Assembly: GCA_002697345.1 (NCBI GenBank)
Contig: NZVE01000081.1
Coordinates: 67,376-114,255 of the forward strand
Source: Paracoccaceae bacterium
GTDB lineage: Bacteria > Pseudomonadota > Alphaproteobacteria > Rhodobacterales > Rhodobacteraceae
Length of the DNA stretch: 46,880 nucleotides
Direction: 5' to 3'
Below the pieces are notes generated by a model. It had not been told where the DNA came from, searched no databases, and was given only the letters and a program-made list of their open reading frames with translations. Positions 18,947 to 28,154 of the stretch are shown piece after piece. Positions within the stretch are counted from its first letter, which is position 1; each line of letters starts with the position of its first letter. A program made the position numbers and the translations under genes.

Positions 18947-18983
18947 TTAAGAGATCTACTTAAATATAGTAGAAAACTCTTAA
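18947..18983 (+). terminator. AT-rich stem-loop after engB
   Basis: TTAAGAG then TCTACT (18947-18960) pair with AGTAGA then CTCTTAA (18968-18983), with a seven-base loop and a small asymmetric bulge (one A against three A). TTCTTCTAT follows. It lies 19 bp after the engB stop and 60 bp before argB. Low GC makes it a weak terminator candidate; an mRNA-processing structure is possible too. Confidence 0.45.
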
Positions 18984-19043
18984 TTCTTCTATATATACCA
19001 AATATACTATACAAGAAATTTTCAGTTATTGGGAAACTAACCT

Positions 19044-19907
19044 ATGAAAAAGCAATTAAACCTTAGCCATGACTGGGTGACATCTGCAAAAACCCTCTCT
19101 GAGGCACTCCCTTACTTACAAAGGTACGATGGTGCCGTAGTTGTAATTAAGCTTGGTGGTCACGCGATGGGTAATGATCAAAATATGGAAGTCTTTGCCC
19201 GAGATATCGTTCTCATGCAGCAAGTTGGTATAAACCCCGTTATAGTGCATGGTGGTGGCCCGATGATAAATGAGATGTTAGGGAAATTAGACATTCAATC
19301 AAAATTTATTGATGGAAAGCGGGTGACAGACGCAGAAACTATTAAAGTAGTGGAAATGGTGCTTTCTGGAAGTATCAATAAAAAAATAGTTCAAGCAATT
19401 AATACACAAGGTGGGAAAGGTATTGGCCTTTCAGGTAAAGACGCAAACTTACTATATTGCACTCCTGAAGATCCAAAGTTTGGTTTTGTTGGAAAACCAA
19501 CTAAGGTAGACCCCTTCGTCTTAAGTGAAATGTTTAAGTCCGGCTTTATTCCAGTCGTTGCTCCAATAGGCTTAGGAGAAGGCGGGGAGACATATAATAT
19601 TAATGGAGATACCGTAGCTGGTGCAATAGCAGCAGCATTAAAAGCAGATAGGTTACTGCTTTTAACTGATGTTTCTGGAGTCAAAAATGAAAATGGGGAA
19701 GTTATAACGGAACTGTCATCTTCAGAGATTAAAGCACTAACTGAGAAGGGAATTATCCAAGGGGGTATGATCCCAAAGACTGCCACTGCTCTGGTTGCAC
19801 TAGAAGGTGGCGCTAGAGCTGTTGTTATATTAGATGGACGTGCGCCGAATGCGTGTCTGTTAGAGCTTTTCACAGAGCACGGGGCTGGCTCAATAATTCG
19901 TTTATAA
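19044..19907 (+). CDS. argB: acetylglutamate kinase
   Basis: A 287-aa amino-acid kinase that phosphorylates N-acetylglutamate, the second step of arginine biosynthesis. The nucleotide and substrate loops KLGGHAMGN and [12 protein letters not shown], and the C-terminal [21 protein letters not shown], are typical. The long N-terminal helix before the kinase core is the kind found in hexameric, arginine-inhibitable NAGKs. The gene follows engB as in related genomes and precedes an Fe-S protein by 29 bp. Confidence 0.96.
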   Translation: MKKQLNLSHDWVTSAKTLSEALPYLQRYDGAVVVIKLGGHAMGNDQNMEVFARDIVLMQQVGINPVIVHGGGPMINEMLGKLDIQSKFIDGKRVTDAETIKVVEMVLSGSINKKIVQAINTQGGKGIGLSGKDANLLYCTPEDPKFGFVGKPTKVDPFVLSEMFKSGFIPVVAPIGLGEGGETYNINGDTVAGAIAAALKADRLLLLTDVSGVKNENGEVITELSSSEIKALTEKGIIQGGMIPKTATALVALEGGARAVVILDGRAPNACLLELFTEHGAGSIIRL

Positions 19908-19936
19908 ATAAGTAACGTAACCCAAACAAAGTTTAG

Positions 19937-20584
19937 ATGACTTACGAAGAACTGGATAAATTAGTTAAGAAACAAAAGTTGAAAATCTTAGGTGGTTTTT
20001 TTCCAAACAACAATGATGGTATACCTTCAGGAATTAAAACATTAATACTTTTAGGACCTGACGAACCTAATTTCTGGAAACATTTTATATTAAGTCCAGA
20101 GTGGAAAAAAGAAGAGATCAACCCGCTGGATATGTGGTCTTATAGAGTTATTAATGAAATAGCAAAAAACTTGAATTCATTAGCCTTTTTTCCATTTGGA
20201 ACACCAGCGCACCCTTTTTTCAAATGGGCTATTCGTTCAGGTTCTGCGTGGCAAAGTCCAGTGTCTTTATTAGTTCACAAAAATGCTGGGTTAATGGTCT
20301 CCTATAGGGGAGCGATAGGTTTACCCAGAAAAATAACTTTACCCCCCAAAGCACAAAAACCTTGCAATAACTGTAATAAACCATGCCTTAACGCATGTAA
20401 GGTTACAGCATTAACGAGTAAAGGTTACGATGTTGATAAGTGCAAAAGTTTTTTAAATAGTATTGAAGGTACTAAATTTTTATCGCAAGGTTGTAGCGTA
20501 AGACTATCATGCCCTATCTCAAAAAAAATTAAAAGAGACCCAACACAATCTGAGTACCACATGTCTGTTTTTAAAGCATCTTAG
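19937..20584 (+). CDS. Fe-S cluster protein with a QueG-like ferredoxin segment
   Basis: A 215-aa protein, probably cytoplasmic. Cysteines 143, 146, 150 and 154 form C-x2-C-x3-C-x3-C, followed by C169, C186 and C192. The layout resembles the C-terminal ferredoxin part of epoxyqueuosine reductase (QueG) and relatives, but one cysteine of the second cluster motif is replaced (GCSVRLSCPI). The N-terminal 130 residues do not show a domain I recognise; there is no cobalamin motif that I can support. It lies between argB and an M20 deacylase on the same strand, close spacing on both sides. Function unknown; an oxidoreductase or electron carrier is the safest description. Confidence 0.65.
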   Translation: MTYEELDKLVKKQKLKILGGFFPNNNDGIPSGIKTLILLGPDEPNFWKHFILSPEWKKEEINPLDMWSYRVINEIAKNLNSLAFFPFGTPAHPFFKWAIRSGSAWQSPVSLLVHKNAGLMVSYRGAIGLPRKITLPPKAQKPCNNCNKPCLNACKVTALTSKGYDVDKCKSFLNSIEGTKFLSQGCSVRLSCPISKKIKRDPTQSEYHMSVFKAS

Positions 20585-20610
20585 GTTAAATATTTACTGG
20601 AAAGAAACAA

Positions 20611-21909
20611 ATGACATCAGATAAAAAAAATACACTTTTTACCTCATTGGCAAATTTAATCGAAATTAGGAGGGAATCGCTAGTAGAGTTAACTCAAGAT
20701 CTTATCAAAATTCCTACGTTAAACCCTCCAGGAGAAAATTATTTAGAAATCTGCGAATATCTAAACAAAAGATTATCTAAAATTGGCTTTGAGACACAAA
20801 TAATTAGAGCGAAAGGTGCTCCTGGAGACTCAGACAAATACCCACGATGGAATATTATTGGAAGAAAAGAGGGTAGAAACTCAGGAGAATGCATCCACTT
20901 CAATTCTCATACTGACGTTGTTGAAGTTGGCTTGGGTTGGAAATTTGATCCATTTGGTGGACAGGTTTTTGAAGGAAAGGTCTACGGCCGCGGGGCCTGC
21001 GATATGAAAGGTGGCCTGGCGGCATCAATTATAGCAGTAGAGGCGTTTTTAGAGGCTTGCCCTGAATATAATGGAGCAATTGAAATATCGGGAACTGCAG
21101 ACGAAGAGACTGGTGGTTATGGAGGTGTAGCATATTTAGCCGAAAAAGGTTTTTTTTCGCCCCAAAGAGTTCAACATGTTATTATACCTGAACCACTTCA
21201 TAAGGACCGTATATGTCTAGGCCATCGAGGGGGATGGTGGGCCGAAATAGAGACTTTTGGAGAGATTGCTCACGGAGCCATGCCATTCGCTGGCGATTGT
21301 GCCGTGCGCCACATGGGTGAGGTCTTAAACGAGTTTGAGGAAACTTTATTCCCTAATCTAAAAAAACGAGTTACAGAGATGCCTGTAATACCAGAGGGTG
21401 CAAAAAACTCTACCATGAATATTAACTCAATCCATGGTGGTCAGGTGGAGCCAGATCCAGAAAGTAATGCGTTGCCATCTCACTGTGTTCCTGACAGCTG
21501 TAGAATAATTATTGATCGACGCTTTCTGATTGAAGAGAACGTGGAAGAAGTCAAAGCAGAAATAGAAAACTTGTTAGAAGGTATAAAATCGAGAAGGCCA
21601 AAATTTACATATGAGGTAACTGAGTTAAATCGAGTTATACCCAGTATGACAGATAAAAATGCGCCTATAGTAAAATCTATCGCTACTTCTATAGAAAAAG
21701 TTATAGGTAAAAGCCCAGATTATGTCGCGTCACCTGGTTCTTACGATCAAAAACATATAGATAGGATCGGCACCCTTAAAAACTGCATTGCCTATGGTCC
21801 TGGAATTTTAGATCTAGCCCACAAACCTGATGAATTTGTTGTCATAGATGATATGGTCGATAGTGCAAAAGTTATGGGAAATTCACTTATAGACCTGTTA
21901 ACTAGTTAG
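20611..21909 (+). CDS. M20-family amidohydrolase (ArgE/DapE-like deacylase)
   Basis: A 432-aa M20 metallohydrolase with the dinuclear-zinc ligands H100 and D102 (HFNSHTD), bridging D131 (RGACDMKGG), catalytic E165 or E166 (DEETGG) and a dimerisation domain in the middle. The family includes acetylornithine deacetylase and succinyl-diaminopimelate desuccinylase. The nearby argB makes an acyl-amino-acid substrate plausible, but the sequence does not decide between ArgE, DapE or a catabolic deacylase. The next gene, an aldehyde dehydrogenase, lies 35 bp downstream on the same strand. Confidence 0.85.
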   Translation: MTSDKKNTLFTSLANLIEIRRESLVELTQDLIKIPTLNPPGENYLEICEYLNKRLSKIGFETQIIRAKGAPGDSDKYPRWNIIGRKEGRNSGECIHFNSHTDVVEVGLGWKFDPFGGQVFEGKVYGRGACDMKGGLAASIIAVEAFLEACPEYNGAIEISGTADEETGGYGGVAYLAEKGFFSPQRVQHVIIPEPLHKDRICLGHRGGWWAEIETFGEIAHGAMPFAGDCAVRHMGEVLNEFEETLFPNLKKRVTEMPVIPEGAKNSTMNINSIHGGQVEPDPESNALPSHCVPDSCRIIIDRRFLIEENVEEVKAEIENLLEGIKSRRPKFTYEVTELNRVIPSMTDKNAPIVKSIATSIEKVIGKSPDYVASPGSYDQKHIDRIGTLKNCIAYGPGILDLAHKPDEFVVIDDMVDSAKVMGNSLIDLLTS

Positions 21910-21944
21910 AAACTATTTAAATAAAAAAATATACTGGAAAAGCT

Positions 21945-23390
21945 ATGGACATAAATAAACTCTCTTTTAATCCCTCTCTTTGTTTTATAAATGGAAAGTG
22001 GATCCATCCTCATAAAGGGAAGTTCATTGAATTAGTTAACCCTTCTAACGGAAAAATTTTATGTAAAATATCGCGTGGCTCCAGTGAAGACATAGATCAT
22101 GCGATTATAGCTGCACAAAATAGTGATTGGGTTAATTCAAGTGCTTTAGAAAGAGGTCGGGTTCTTTTAAAAATGAGCCAAATGGTTTTAAATGAGGTTG
22201 AACTACTAGCGGAGCTCGAAGCAAACGATGTAGGAAAGCCTCTCGCACAAGCGCGCGGTGATGCGATCGCTCTCGCTCGTTATCTAGAGTTTTATGGTGG
22301 GGCCGCAGATAAGATACACGGAGAAACAATCCCTTACTTAAATGGCTATACCGTTTATACCTTACGCGAGCCGCATGGGGTAACAGGCCATATCGTACCT
22401 TGGAACTACCCGATGCAAATTATAGGTCGTTCAGTAGGGGCCGCTCTAGCCATGGGAAATACAACTGTCCTTAAACCAGCAGAAGAGGCCTGTCTATCTG
22501 CATTGGCCTTTGCAGACATAGCAAGACGAGCTGGTTTACCAAATGGCGCACTAAACGTTGTTCCCGGTCTAGGGCTTGAGGCAGGTGCCTCCTTAGCGTG
22601 TCACCCTGGTATTCATCATATTTCATTCACAGGCTCTGAGGCCGTTGGAATAAAAATCCAAGCAGCAGCTGCTAAAAATGTTGTTCCTGTCACCTTGGAG
22701 CTTGGCGGAAAGTCGCCGCAAATTGTTTTTGATGATGCGGACGTAGAAGCAGCTCTTCCTTACTTAGTTAACTCAGGAATTCAAAATGCTGGCCAAACTT
22801 GCTCTGCAGCCTCCAGAATATTAATACAAAAAAGTGTTTTTAATAAAGTAAAAGATCTGATGGGTAAAAAATATAGCACTCTTCGTGTAGGGCCAGCCAT
22901 TGACGATTTAGATCTAGGGCCTTTAATCTCTAATCGTCAAAAAGAAATAGTTTTGAATTTTCTAGAAGTAGGTAAAAACCTTAAAGTTGTTGCCAAGGGA
23001 AGTATTTCTCAGAATGCGCCAGAAACAGGTTTTTATATTCAACCAACTTTATTTGAAGATGTCCCCTATAATCATAAATTAGCACAGGAAGAGATTTTTG
23101 GACCCATACAAGTACTAATACCTTTTGATACTGAGGAGGAGGCCATTCATATCGCCAATAGCACCTCATTTGGTCTAGTAGCATCTATTTGGACTAACGA
23201 TGGAGCAAGACAGATGCGGATGGCTAAAAAATTAAAATGTGGGCAAGTTTTTATTAATAATTATGGGGCTGGTGGAGGCGTTGAATTACCTTTTGGTGGT
23301 GTAGGAAAGTCTGGTCATGGTCGAGAAAAAGGATTTGAAGCTCTTTACGGATTTTCTACCCTAAAAACTATAGCCGCTTTTCACGGGTAA
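21945..23390 (+). CDS. NAD(P)-dependent aldehyde dehydrogenase family protein
   Basis: A 481-aa aldehyde dehydrogenase. The oxyanion residue N154 (PWNYP), K177 (LKPAE), general base E252 (LELGGKSP) and nucleophile C286 (NAGQTCSAAS) are all present, as is the C-terminal PFGGVGKSGHGREKG. It looks most like betaine-/aminoaldehyde-type dehydrogenases; the true substrate is not fixed by sequence. Its place after an M20 deacylase suggests a short catabolic route in which an amine or aldehyde is released and oxidised. It is convergent with the transporter operon; AAATTTTATAAAAATTT at 23389-23405 is a weak shared palindrome between them. Confidence 0.9.
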   Translation: MDINKLSFNPSLCFINGKWIHPHKGKFIELVNPSNGKILCKISRGSSEDIDHAIIAAQNSDWVNSSALERGRVLLKMSQMVLNEVELLAELEANDVGKPLAQARGDAIALARYLEFYGGAADKIHGETIPYLNGYTVYTLREPHGVTGHIVPWNYPMQIIGRSVGAALAMGNTTVLKPAEEACLSALAFADIARRAGLPNGALNVVPGLGLEAGASLACHPGIHHISFTGSEAVGIKIQAAAAKNVVPVTLELGGKSPQIVFDDADVEAALPYLVNSGIQNAGQTCSAASRILIQKSVFNKVKDLMGKKYSTLRVGPAIDDLDLGPLISNRQKEIVLNFLEVGKNLKVVAKGSISQNAPETGFYIQPTLFEDVPYNHKLAQEEIFGPIQVLIPFDTEEEAIHIANSTSFGLVASIWTNDGARQMRMAKKLKCGQVFINNYGAGGGVELPFGGVGKSGHGREKGFEALYGFSTLKTIAAFHG

Positions 23391-23420
23391 ATTTTATAAA
23401 AATTTGTTTCAGATCCTAGT

Positions 23421-24209
23421 TTAATGTCCTAAGATTTGACTAAGGAATAATTTTGTTCGCTCTGATTTTGGATTATTAAAGAACTCTTCTGGTTCATTTT
23501 GTTCAACTATTTGACCTTCATCCATAAAAATAACTCTATCAGCAACCTGTCGAGCAAAGCCCATTTCATGGGACACTACGATCATCGTCATTCCATCATC
23601 AGCCAACTCAATCATCGTATCTAAAACTTCCTTGATCATTTCTGGGTCAAGTGCAGAGGTAGGCTCGTCGAAAAGCATTATTCTAGGCCTCATGCATAAA
23701 GATCTGGCAATTGCTACTCGCTGCTGCTGCCCACCAGATAGTTGCCCAGGGTATTTATCTGCTTGCTCTGGTATCTTAACCTTCTCCAGGAAACCCATCG
23801 CAATTTCATCAGCTTCTTTTTTTGGGGTTTTTCGGACCCACAATGGTGCAAGAGTACAGTTCTCAAGAATTGTTAAATGAGGAAAGAGATTAAAATGCTG
23901 AAAAACCATTCCAACTTCTGATCTAACCTTGTCAATATTTTTTAAGTCTGAGGTTAATTCAGTGCCATCAACAACGATTTTACCAGATTGATGCTCTTCC
24001 AATCTGTTTACACACCGAATGAGAGTAGACTTTCCAGATCCAGATGGACCTGCAACTACAATTCTTTCTCCACGTTTCACACTTAAATTAATATCACGTA
24101 AAACATGAAAGGACCCAAACCATTTATTCATTTCTGAAATTGCAATAGCATCTTCGTTAGATGATAGCATTTCTGCCCGAGCCAATTTTTCTTTCGATAG
24201 TTTTGCCAT
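23421..24209 (-). CDS. bztD: polar/acidic amino-acid ABC transporter ATP-binding protein
   Basis: A 262-aa ATPase that powers amino-acid uptake (AapP/BztD; GlnQ-like family). Walker [10 protein letters not shown] (54-62), Q-loop in [10 protein letters not shown], signature LSGGQQQR, Walker [13 protein letters not shown] and the switch His in VSHEMGFA are all present. The N-terminal 20 residues precede the domain as in AapP. SD AAGGAG lies nine bases before the ATG. It is the last gene of bztABCD, 12 bases after bztC. Confidence 0.95.
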   Translation of the reverse strand: MAKLSKEKLARAEMLSSNEDAIAISEMNKWFGSFHVLRDINLSVKRGERIVVAGPSGSGKSTLIRCVNRLEEHQSGKIVVDGTELTSDLKNIDKVRSEVGMVFQHFNLFPHLTILENCTLAPLWVRKTPKKEADEIAMGFLEKVKIPEQADKYPGQLSGGQQQRVAIARSLCMRPRIMLFDEPTSALDPEMIKEVLDTMIELADDGMTMIVVSHEMGFARQVADRVIFMDEGQIVEQNEPEEFFNNPKSERTKLFLSQILGH

Positions 24210-24221
24210 TAATGGGTCTCC

Positions 24222-25517
24222 TTAATTTTCTTTACGAAGCTTTCGCTCCAAATACATTGAGTAACGGGACATTGAGAAACAAAAAACAAAAAAGCATAGG
24301 GCTACAAACACGTTTAATTCCCAGTAAACACCATTCCAACGCATATCTGCAAGAACAACTGTTGTCAGGCCAATAGGGTCAAAAAGACCTATTACAGACA
24401 CCAATGTTGTATCCTTTAAAACACCAATGAAATTTGATACAATCCCTGGTATTGAAATCTTCAAAGCCTGAGGCATAATGATTAACCTTTGTGCTTTCCA
24501 ATAAGAAAAACCAAGTGCATTTGCGGCCTCATATTGCCCACTGTCCAGCCCGGCCAAACCCCCACGCACAACTTCAGCCATATAAGCTGAAGAAAAGAGT
24601 GTGACCATTATAACTACTCTCATGATGATATCGAAGTTTGTTCCCGGCGGCATGAAAATATTAAGTAATGTTGATGCAACAAATAATAAGGTAATTAAAG
24701 GAACTCCCCTTATGAATTCGATGAACCATACGCAAAGAACTTTTACAATTAATAAATCAGATTGACGGCCTAAAGCTAAAAATATGCCTATAGGCAAAGA
24801 ACAAAAAATTGCAGTTAACCCGATCGTCAAAGACAATAAAAGTCCGCCAAAATCCCTACTCGGCAAAACCTGAATTTCATAGGGGATCATTTCAGCTAAC
24901 AGTCCAGAAGCTGGCTCTGTTAAAAACATCCACCATATAATCGGCACACCTATCGATGAAAGCAATAGAATGACTGCGTTCACTTTTTCTTTTAAAGATC
25001 TCCAAACAAAATACCCAAGCACTAATCCCAGAAAAGAAAAAATTGGCGGCCAGATGGAGCCACCCCATAAAAGCCAAACTGCCAGAAATGGGAATACTGG
25101 ACCAAGAAGAAACAGTTTCCTTGGAACTCTTTCAAATAGTATTGGTGCTATTGTTACTAAAAATAATACAAATACAAGTATGGGTCTCCATAAAATGCTT
25201 CTATCATAGAACCCAAAAATAAATTGCGGCCAGCGTTCAGTTATTACTCCCCAGCAGGCTCCACTATGATGCCCGGTTAGAGCTGTGTTTATCTCTCGAC
25301 ACTCGTTTAAACTCGTTGCTTTCCATGTCGGCGTTAATACCCACGGAATAAGGAAACTTAGAAAAGAATAAACAAAGTATAATGATATGATGGTTAAAAT
25401 ACTATTGAACCAACCGTTAAACAAATTTTCTCTTGTCCAACCAATAACACCAATAGAAGTAAGGGGTGGTGTTTGTTCAGCCAACATCTCAGATCTAACA
25501 AAAGACACATTCCTCAT
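24222..25517 (-). CDS. bztC: amino-acid ABC transporter permease (AapM/BztC type)
   Basis: A 431-aa inner-membrane permease. A long N-terminal part with extra membrane segments precedes the His/Glu/Gln-permease core, whose cytoplasmic coupling loop EAANALGFSYWKAQRLIIMPQA contacts the ATPase. Extended permeases of about 400 aa are distinctive of the Aap/Bzt transporters for general L-amino acids. It starts one base after the bztB stop, implying tight co-translation. Confidence 0.94.
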   Translation of the reverse strand: MRNVSFVRSEMLAEQTPPLTSIGVIGWTRENLFNGWFNSILTIISLYFVYSFLSFLIPWVLTPTWKATSLNECREINTALTGHHSGACWGVITERWPQFIFGFYDRSILWRPILVFVLFLVTIAPILFERVPRKLFLLGPVFPFLAVWLLWGGSIWPPIFSFLGLVLGYFVWRSLKEKVNAVILLLSSIGVPIIWWMFLTEPASGLLAEMIPYEIQVLPSRDFGGLLLSLTIGLTAIFCSLPIGIFLALGRQSDLLIVKVLCVWFIEFIRGVPLITLLFVASTLLNIFMPPGTNFDIIMRVVIMVTLFSSAYMAEVVRGGLAGLDSGQYEAANALGFSYWKAQRLIIMPQALKISIPGIVSNFIGVLKDTTLVSVIGLFDPIGLTTVVLADMRWNGVYWELNVFVALCFFVFCFSMSRYSMYLERKLRKEN

Positions 25518-25518
25518 A

Positions 25519-26778
25519 CTATCTCTCCACCATATCGTTTCTACGATTGTACCAATTTATCACCGCTGAGATTAAAAGAGAGATAGTTAGGTATATTGAC
25601 ATCCCTAATAAAAGTGTTTCCAGTTCACGGCCTGTTTGATTCAACGTTATCCCCATAAGAGTACCGGTTAAGTCCATATAACCTACTGCTATAGCTAGTG
25701 AAGAGTTTTTAGTCAGATTTAAGTAGTTAGAGATAAGTGGTGGTACAATAACCCTTAAAGCCTGAGGTAGAATTACTAGAGCCATTATTACGTTAGGTCT
25801 AATACCTAGAGCTCCTGCAGCTTCTGTCTGACCTTTAGAGACAGCCAAGATACCTGATCTCACAATTTCAGCTATGAATGCTGAAGTATAAAGAGACAGC
25901 GCAATCCACAGAGCTATTAGTGAGTTCCTAAGATGAATTCCTCCCTTAAAATTAAACCCTTTTAATTCAGGATATCCTAAGTAAAAACCCAAATATACCA
26001 ATAAAAGAATGGTCGGAGTGAAGATTACTCCTAACCTCAGGTACCAGGTCGTTGGCCTAACCCCAGTCTCTTCTTGAATGCGTTTTGCTCGTGCTTTTAT
26101 TTTTCCAGAGGCCCAAATACTACCGATAAAAATTGCTAAAATTACTATCAAATCTATACTTATATAGAAGCTATTTGAGAAAAAACCCACGTCTCCAAAA
26201 CCATTAGAGAATAGAGGCTCAGGGATATAAAAACCCCTGTTAGTCAAAGCTACACTATCAAATAGCTTCATCGTAGCAATTGGGTCTGCCCCCCTAAAAT
26301 GTTTAGGTACTGGAAAACTATGTGCCACCATCGACATTATAAGAAGTATCCATAACAGTAGAGGAACATTTCTGAAAATCTCGATATGAACAGTCATTAT
26401 TCGCGCAACTATCCAATTTTTTGATAGCCGCGCTATCCCAACAAATACTCCTAAAATTGTAGCAGTAACACAACCGATTGCGGATAAAACTAAAGTGTTT
26501 AGCACACCTAATACAGCCGCACGTCCATGAGTAGACCTTGAGTCATATTCAAGAAGTTTTTGATTTATGTCATAATTTGATTCATTTACTAAAAATGAGA
26601 AATCTATATCTTTACCTGATATTGCCAGATTACTCATGGTATTGTTTACAAGCCACCACACTAAGCTGAAAAAGAATATCAGAGCAATTACTTGAAATGA
26701 AGTTGATCTATACCTTGTATCGTATAGAAGCATCGATAATTCAAAAGTAGGCTTCTTAAAATCTTGATGTTGAGCCAT
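25519..26778 (-). CDS. bztB: amino-acid ABC transporter permease (AapQ/BztB type)
   Basis: A 419-aa permease partner of BztC. The first membrane span is near residues 30-50 and a large periplasmic segment follows. The permease core contains EAAGALGIRPNVIMALVILPQALRV, the coupling helix motif, and the last helices end in the cytoplasmic tail NRRNDMVER. It starts at 26778, 130 bp downstream of the bztA stop; a stable stem-loop fills part of that gap and may lower its expression relative to bztA. Confidence 0.94.
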   Translation of the reverse strand: MAQHQDFKKPTFELSMLLYDTRYRSTSFQVIALIFFFSLVWWLVNNTMSNLAISGKDIDFSFLVNESNYDINQKLLEYDSRSTHGRAAVLGVLNTLVLSAIGCVTATILGVFVGIARLSKNWIVARIMTVHIEIFRNVPLLLWILLIMSMVAHSFPVPKHFRGADPIATMKLFDSVALTNRGFYIPEPLFSNGFGDVGFFSNSFYISIDLIVILAIFIGSIWASGKIKARAKRIQEETGVRPTTWYLRLGVIFTPTILLLVYLGFYLGYPELKGFNFKGGIHLRNSLIALWIALSLYTSAFIAEIVRSGILAVSKGQTEAAGALGIRPNVIMALVILPQALRVIVPPLISNYLNLTKNSSLAIAVGYMDLTGTLMGITLNQTGRELETLLLGMSIYLTISLLISAVINWYNRRNDMVER

Positions 26779-26866
26779 TGGTAAGTTCTATCCAATCTTT
26801 TAGTACAACCTTTAAACTTTTGGCTAATAGTTATCCTAGCCAAAACTTTAAAAGCTTCAGTTGAGG

Positions 26867-26893
26867 TTAGGGCGCAATAGAATTGCGCCCTAA
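26867..26893 (-). other. 12-bp perfect stem-loop between bztA and bztB
   Basis: TTAGGGCGCAAT and ATTGCGCCCTAA are perfect complements around a three-base loop. It lies 16 bp after the bztA stop. There is no run of T after it on the minus strand, so it is more likely an mRNA stabiliser or partial attenuator than a full terminator. This is a common device for making more binding protein than membrane components. Confidence 0.75.
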
Positions 26894-26908
26894 ACTATAA
26901 ACTAATTT

Positions 26909-27928
26909 TTATCTAAATGGTGGTGAATAAAGAAGTCCACCATCTGTCCACTGAGCGTTCAAGCCACGCTCTAGACCAATCTGAGTATTTGGACCCAGGT
27001 GGTTTTCAAAGATTTCACCATAGTTTCCTTCAGCTGCAATAACTCGAACAGCCCAATCAGCATCTAGACCAAGCATTTCGCCCAAATTACCTTCAGTACC
27101 CATCATTCTGTTAATTTCAGGGTTGTTTGTTGGCGCAGCTGCCATTTCCGCTACGTTAGCTTTGGTAATACCAAGCTCTTCAGCTGAAATAAGAGCATTT
27201 AAAGTCCAACGAACAATGTCACCCCACTGGTTATCACCGTGACGAGTAACTGGTCCGAGTGGCTCTTTAGAAACGATTTCTGGTAAGATCACATGAGCAT
27301 CAGGGTCTGCAAAAGTAGATCTTGCAGAAGCTAGACCTGAAGCATCTGTAGTATAGACATCACAAGCTTCTGCTTGATAAAGAGATCTAGACTCTGAACT
27401 TTTTTCTGTTGGAACTGGCTCATAAGTGATACCATTTACTCTAAAGAAATCAGCAAGGTTTAACTCTGTAGTTGTACCTACTTGGATACAAACTGTTGCT
27501 CCATCTAAATCTTTTGCAGATGTTACACCCAAAGATTTTGGAACCATAAAGCCCTGACCATCATAATAGTTAACACCGTGGAAATCTAGTTTTAGATCAA
27601 CATCACGTGAAAAAGTCCATGTTGTTGTTCTTGAAAGTACATCAACTTCACCAGAAGCAAGTGCTGTGAAACGCGTTTTACCTGTTGTTGGTACAAATTC
27701 AACAGCCATCGGATCACCGAGAACCGCTGCAGCTACCGCACGACAAACAGCTACATCAAACCCTTGATATACGTTGTTAGCATCCGGCAATGAGAATCCT
27801 GCAACACCGGTACTAGTTCCACAGTTAAGAATTCCTCGAGCTTTAACTTCTTCTAAGGTGCTAGCGCTTAAAGTAGTGGCAGCCATCCCTAACGCCAGTA
27901 AAGCGCCCATAAATAGTGATTTTTTCAT
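26909..27928 (-). CDS. bztA: amino-acid ABC transporter substrate-binding protein
   Basis: A 339-aa periplasmic binding protein. The N-terminal signal peptide (MKKSLFMGALLALGMAATT) has a likely cleavage after LSA near residue 22. The mature part begins STLEEVKARGILNCGTSTGV, typical of AapJ/BztA proteins, with GFDVAVCRAVAAAVLGD and SGEVDVLSRTTTWTFSRD further on. It captures polar or acidic L-amino acids such as glutamate and glutamine in characterised relatives. SD GGAAGAG precedes the ATG. Its 226-bp leader contains mutually exclusive hairpins. Confidence 0.95.
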   Translation of the reverse strand: MKKSLFMGALLALGMAATTLSASTLEEVKARGILNCGTSTGVAGFSLPDANNVYQGFDVAVCRAVAAAVLGDPMAVEFVPTTGKTRFTALASGEVDVLSRTTTWTFSRDVDLKLDFHGVNYYDGQGFMVPKSLGVTSAKDLDGATVCIQVGTTTELNLADFFRVNGITYEPVPTEKSSESRSLYQAEACDVYTTDASGLASARSTFADPDAHVILPEIVSKEPLGPVTRHGDNQWGDIVRWTLNALISAEELGITKANVAEMAAAPTNNPEINRMMGTEGNLGEMLGLDADWAVRVIAAEGNYGEIFENHLGPNTQIGLERGLNAQWTDGGLLYSPPFR

Positions 27929-28154
27929 AATTGTCTCTTCCTATATTTAATGCCCATTCTGGGCTAATTTTTTAGCCCTCCCGAGCCAACTTTTATTTTA
28001 AGCAGATACATCCACCAAGGCCCAACTAAATATAGGTTTTATTTGAAAGGTCAAGAAAATTAAGAAATAATATCAAGGCATGAGAAGATAATAAAATAAA
28101 ATTTAAACTCCAATCTTTACATTTTCTTTAAATCTTAATCAGTGTAGCAATTGA
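27929..28154 (-). promoter_or_regulatory. bztA leader with two competing hairpins
   Basis: On the minus strand, GGGCTAA and TTAGCCC form a seven-pair hairpin with a four-A loop (27978 to 27961). GCCCA and TGGGC form a second one (27964 to 27952). They share GCCC at 27961-27964, so only one can form at a time. The second is 10 bp ahead of the bztA Shine-Dalgarno. A 15-codon frame (MYLLKIKVGSGGLKN, 28011 to 27964) ends inside the first hairpin, but its RBS is poorly spaced. No known riboswitch consensus was recognised. The promoter is presumably further upstream in this gap. Confidence 0.45.

Noticed and set aside
19391-19873. 160-aa minus-strand frame inside argB
   Set aside because: Shadow of argB codon use; the sense protein has all acetylglutamate kinase motifs.
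23389-23405. Palindrome AAATTTTATAAAAATTT between the aldehyde dehydrogenase and bztD as a bidirectional terminator
   Set aside because: Pure A/T stem without a GC core; common by chance in AT-rich DNA.
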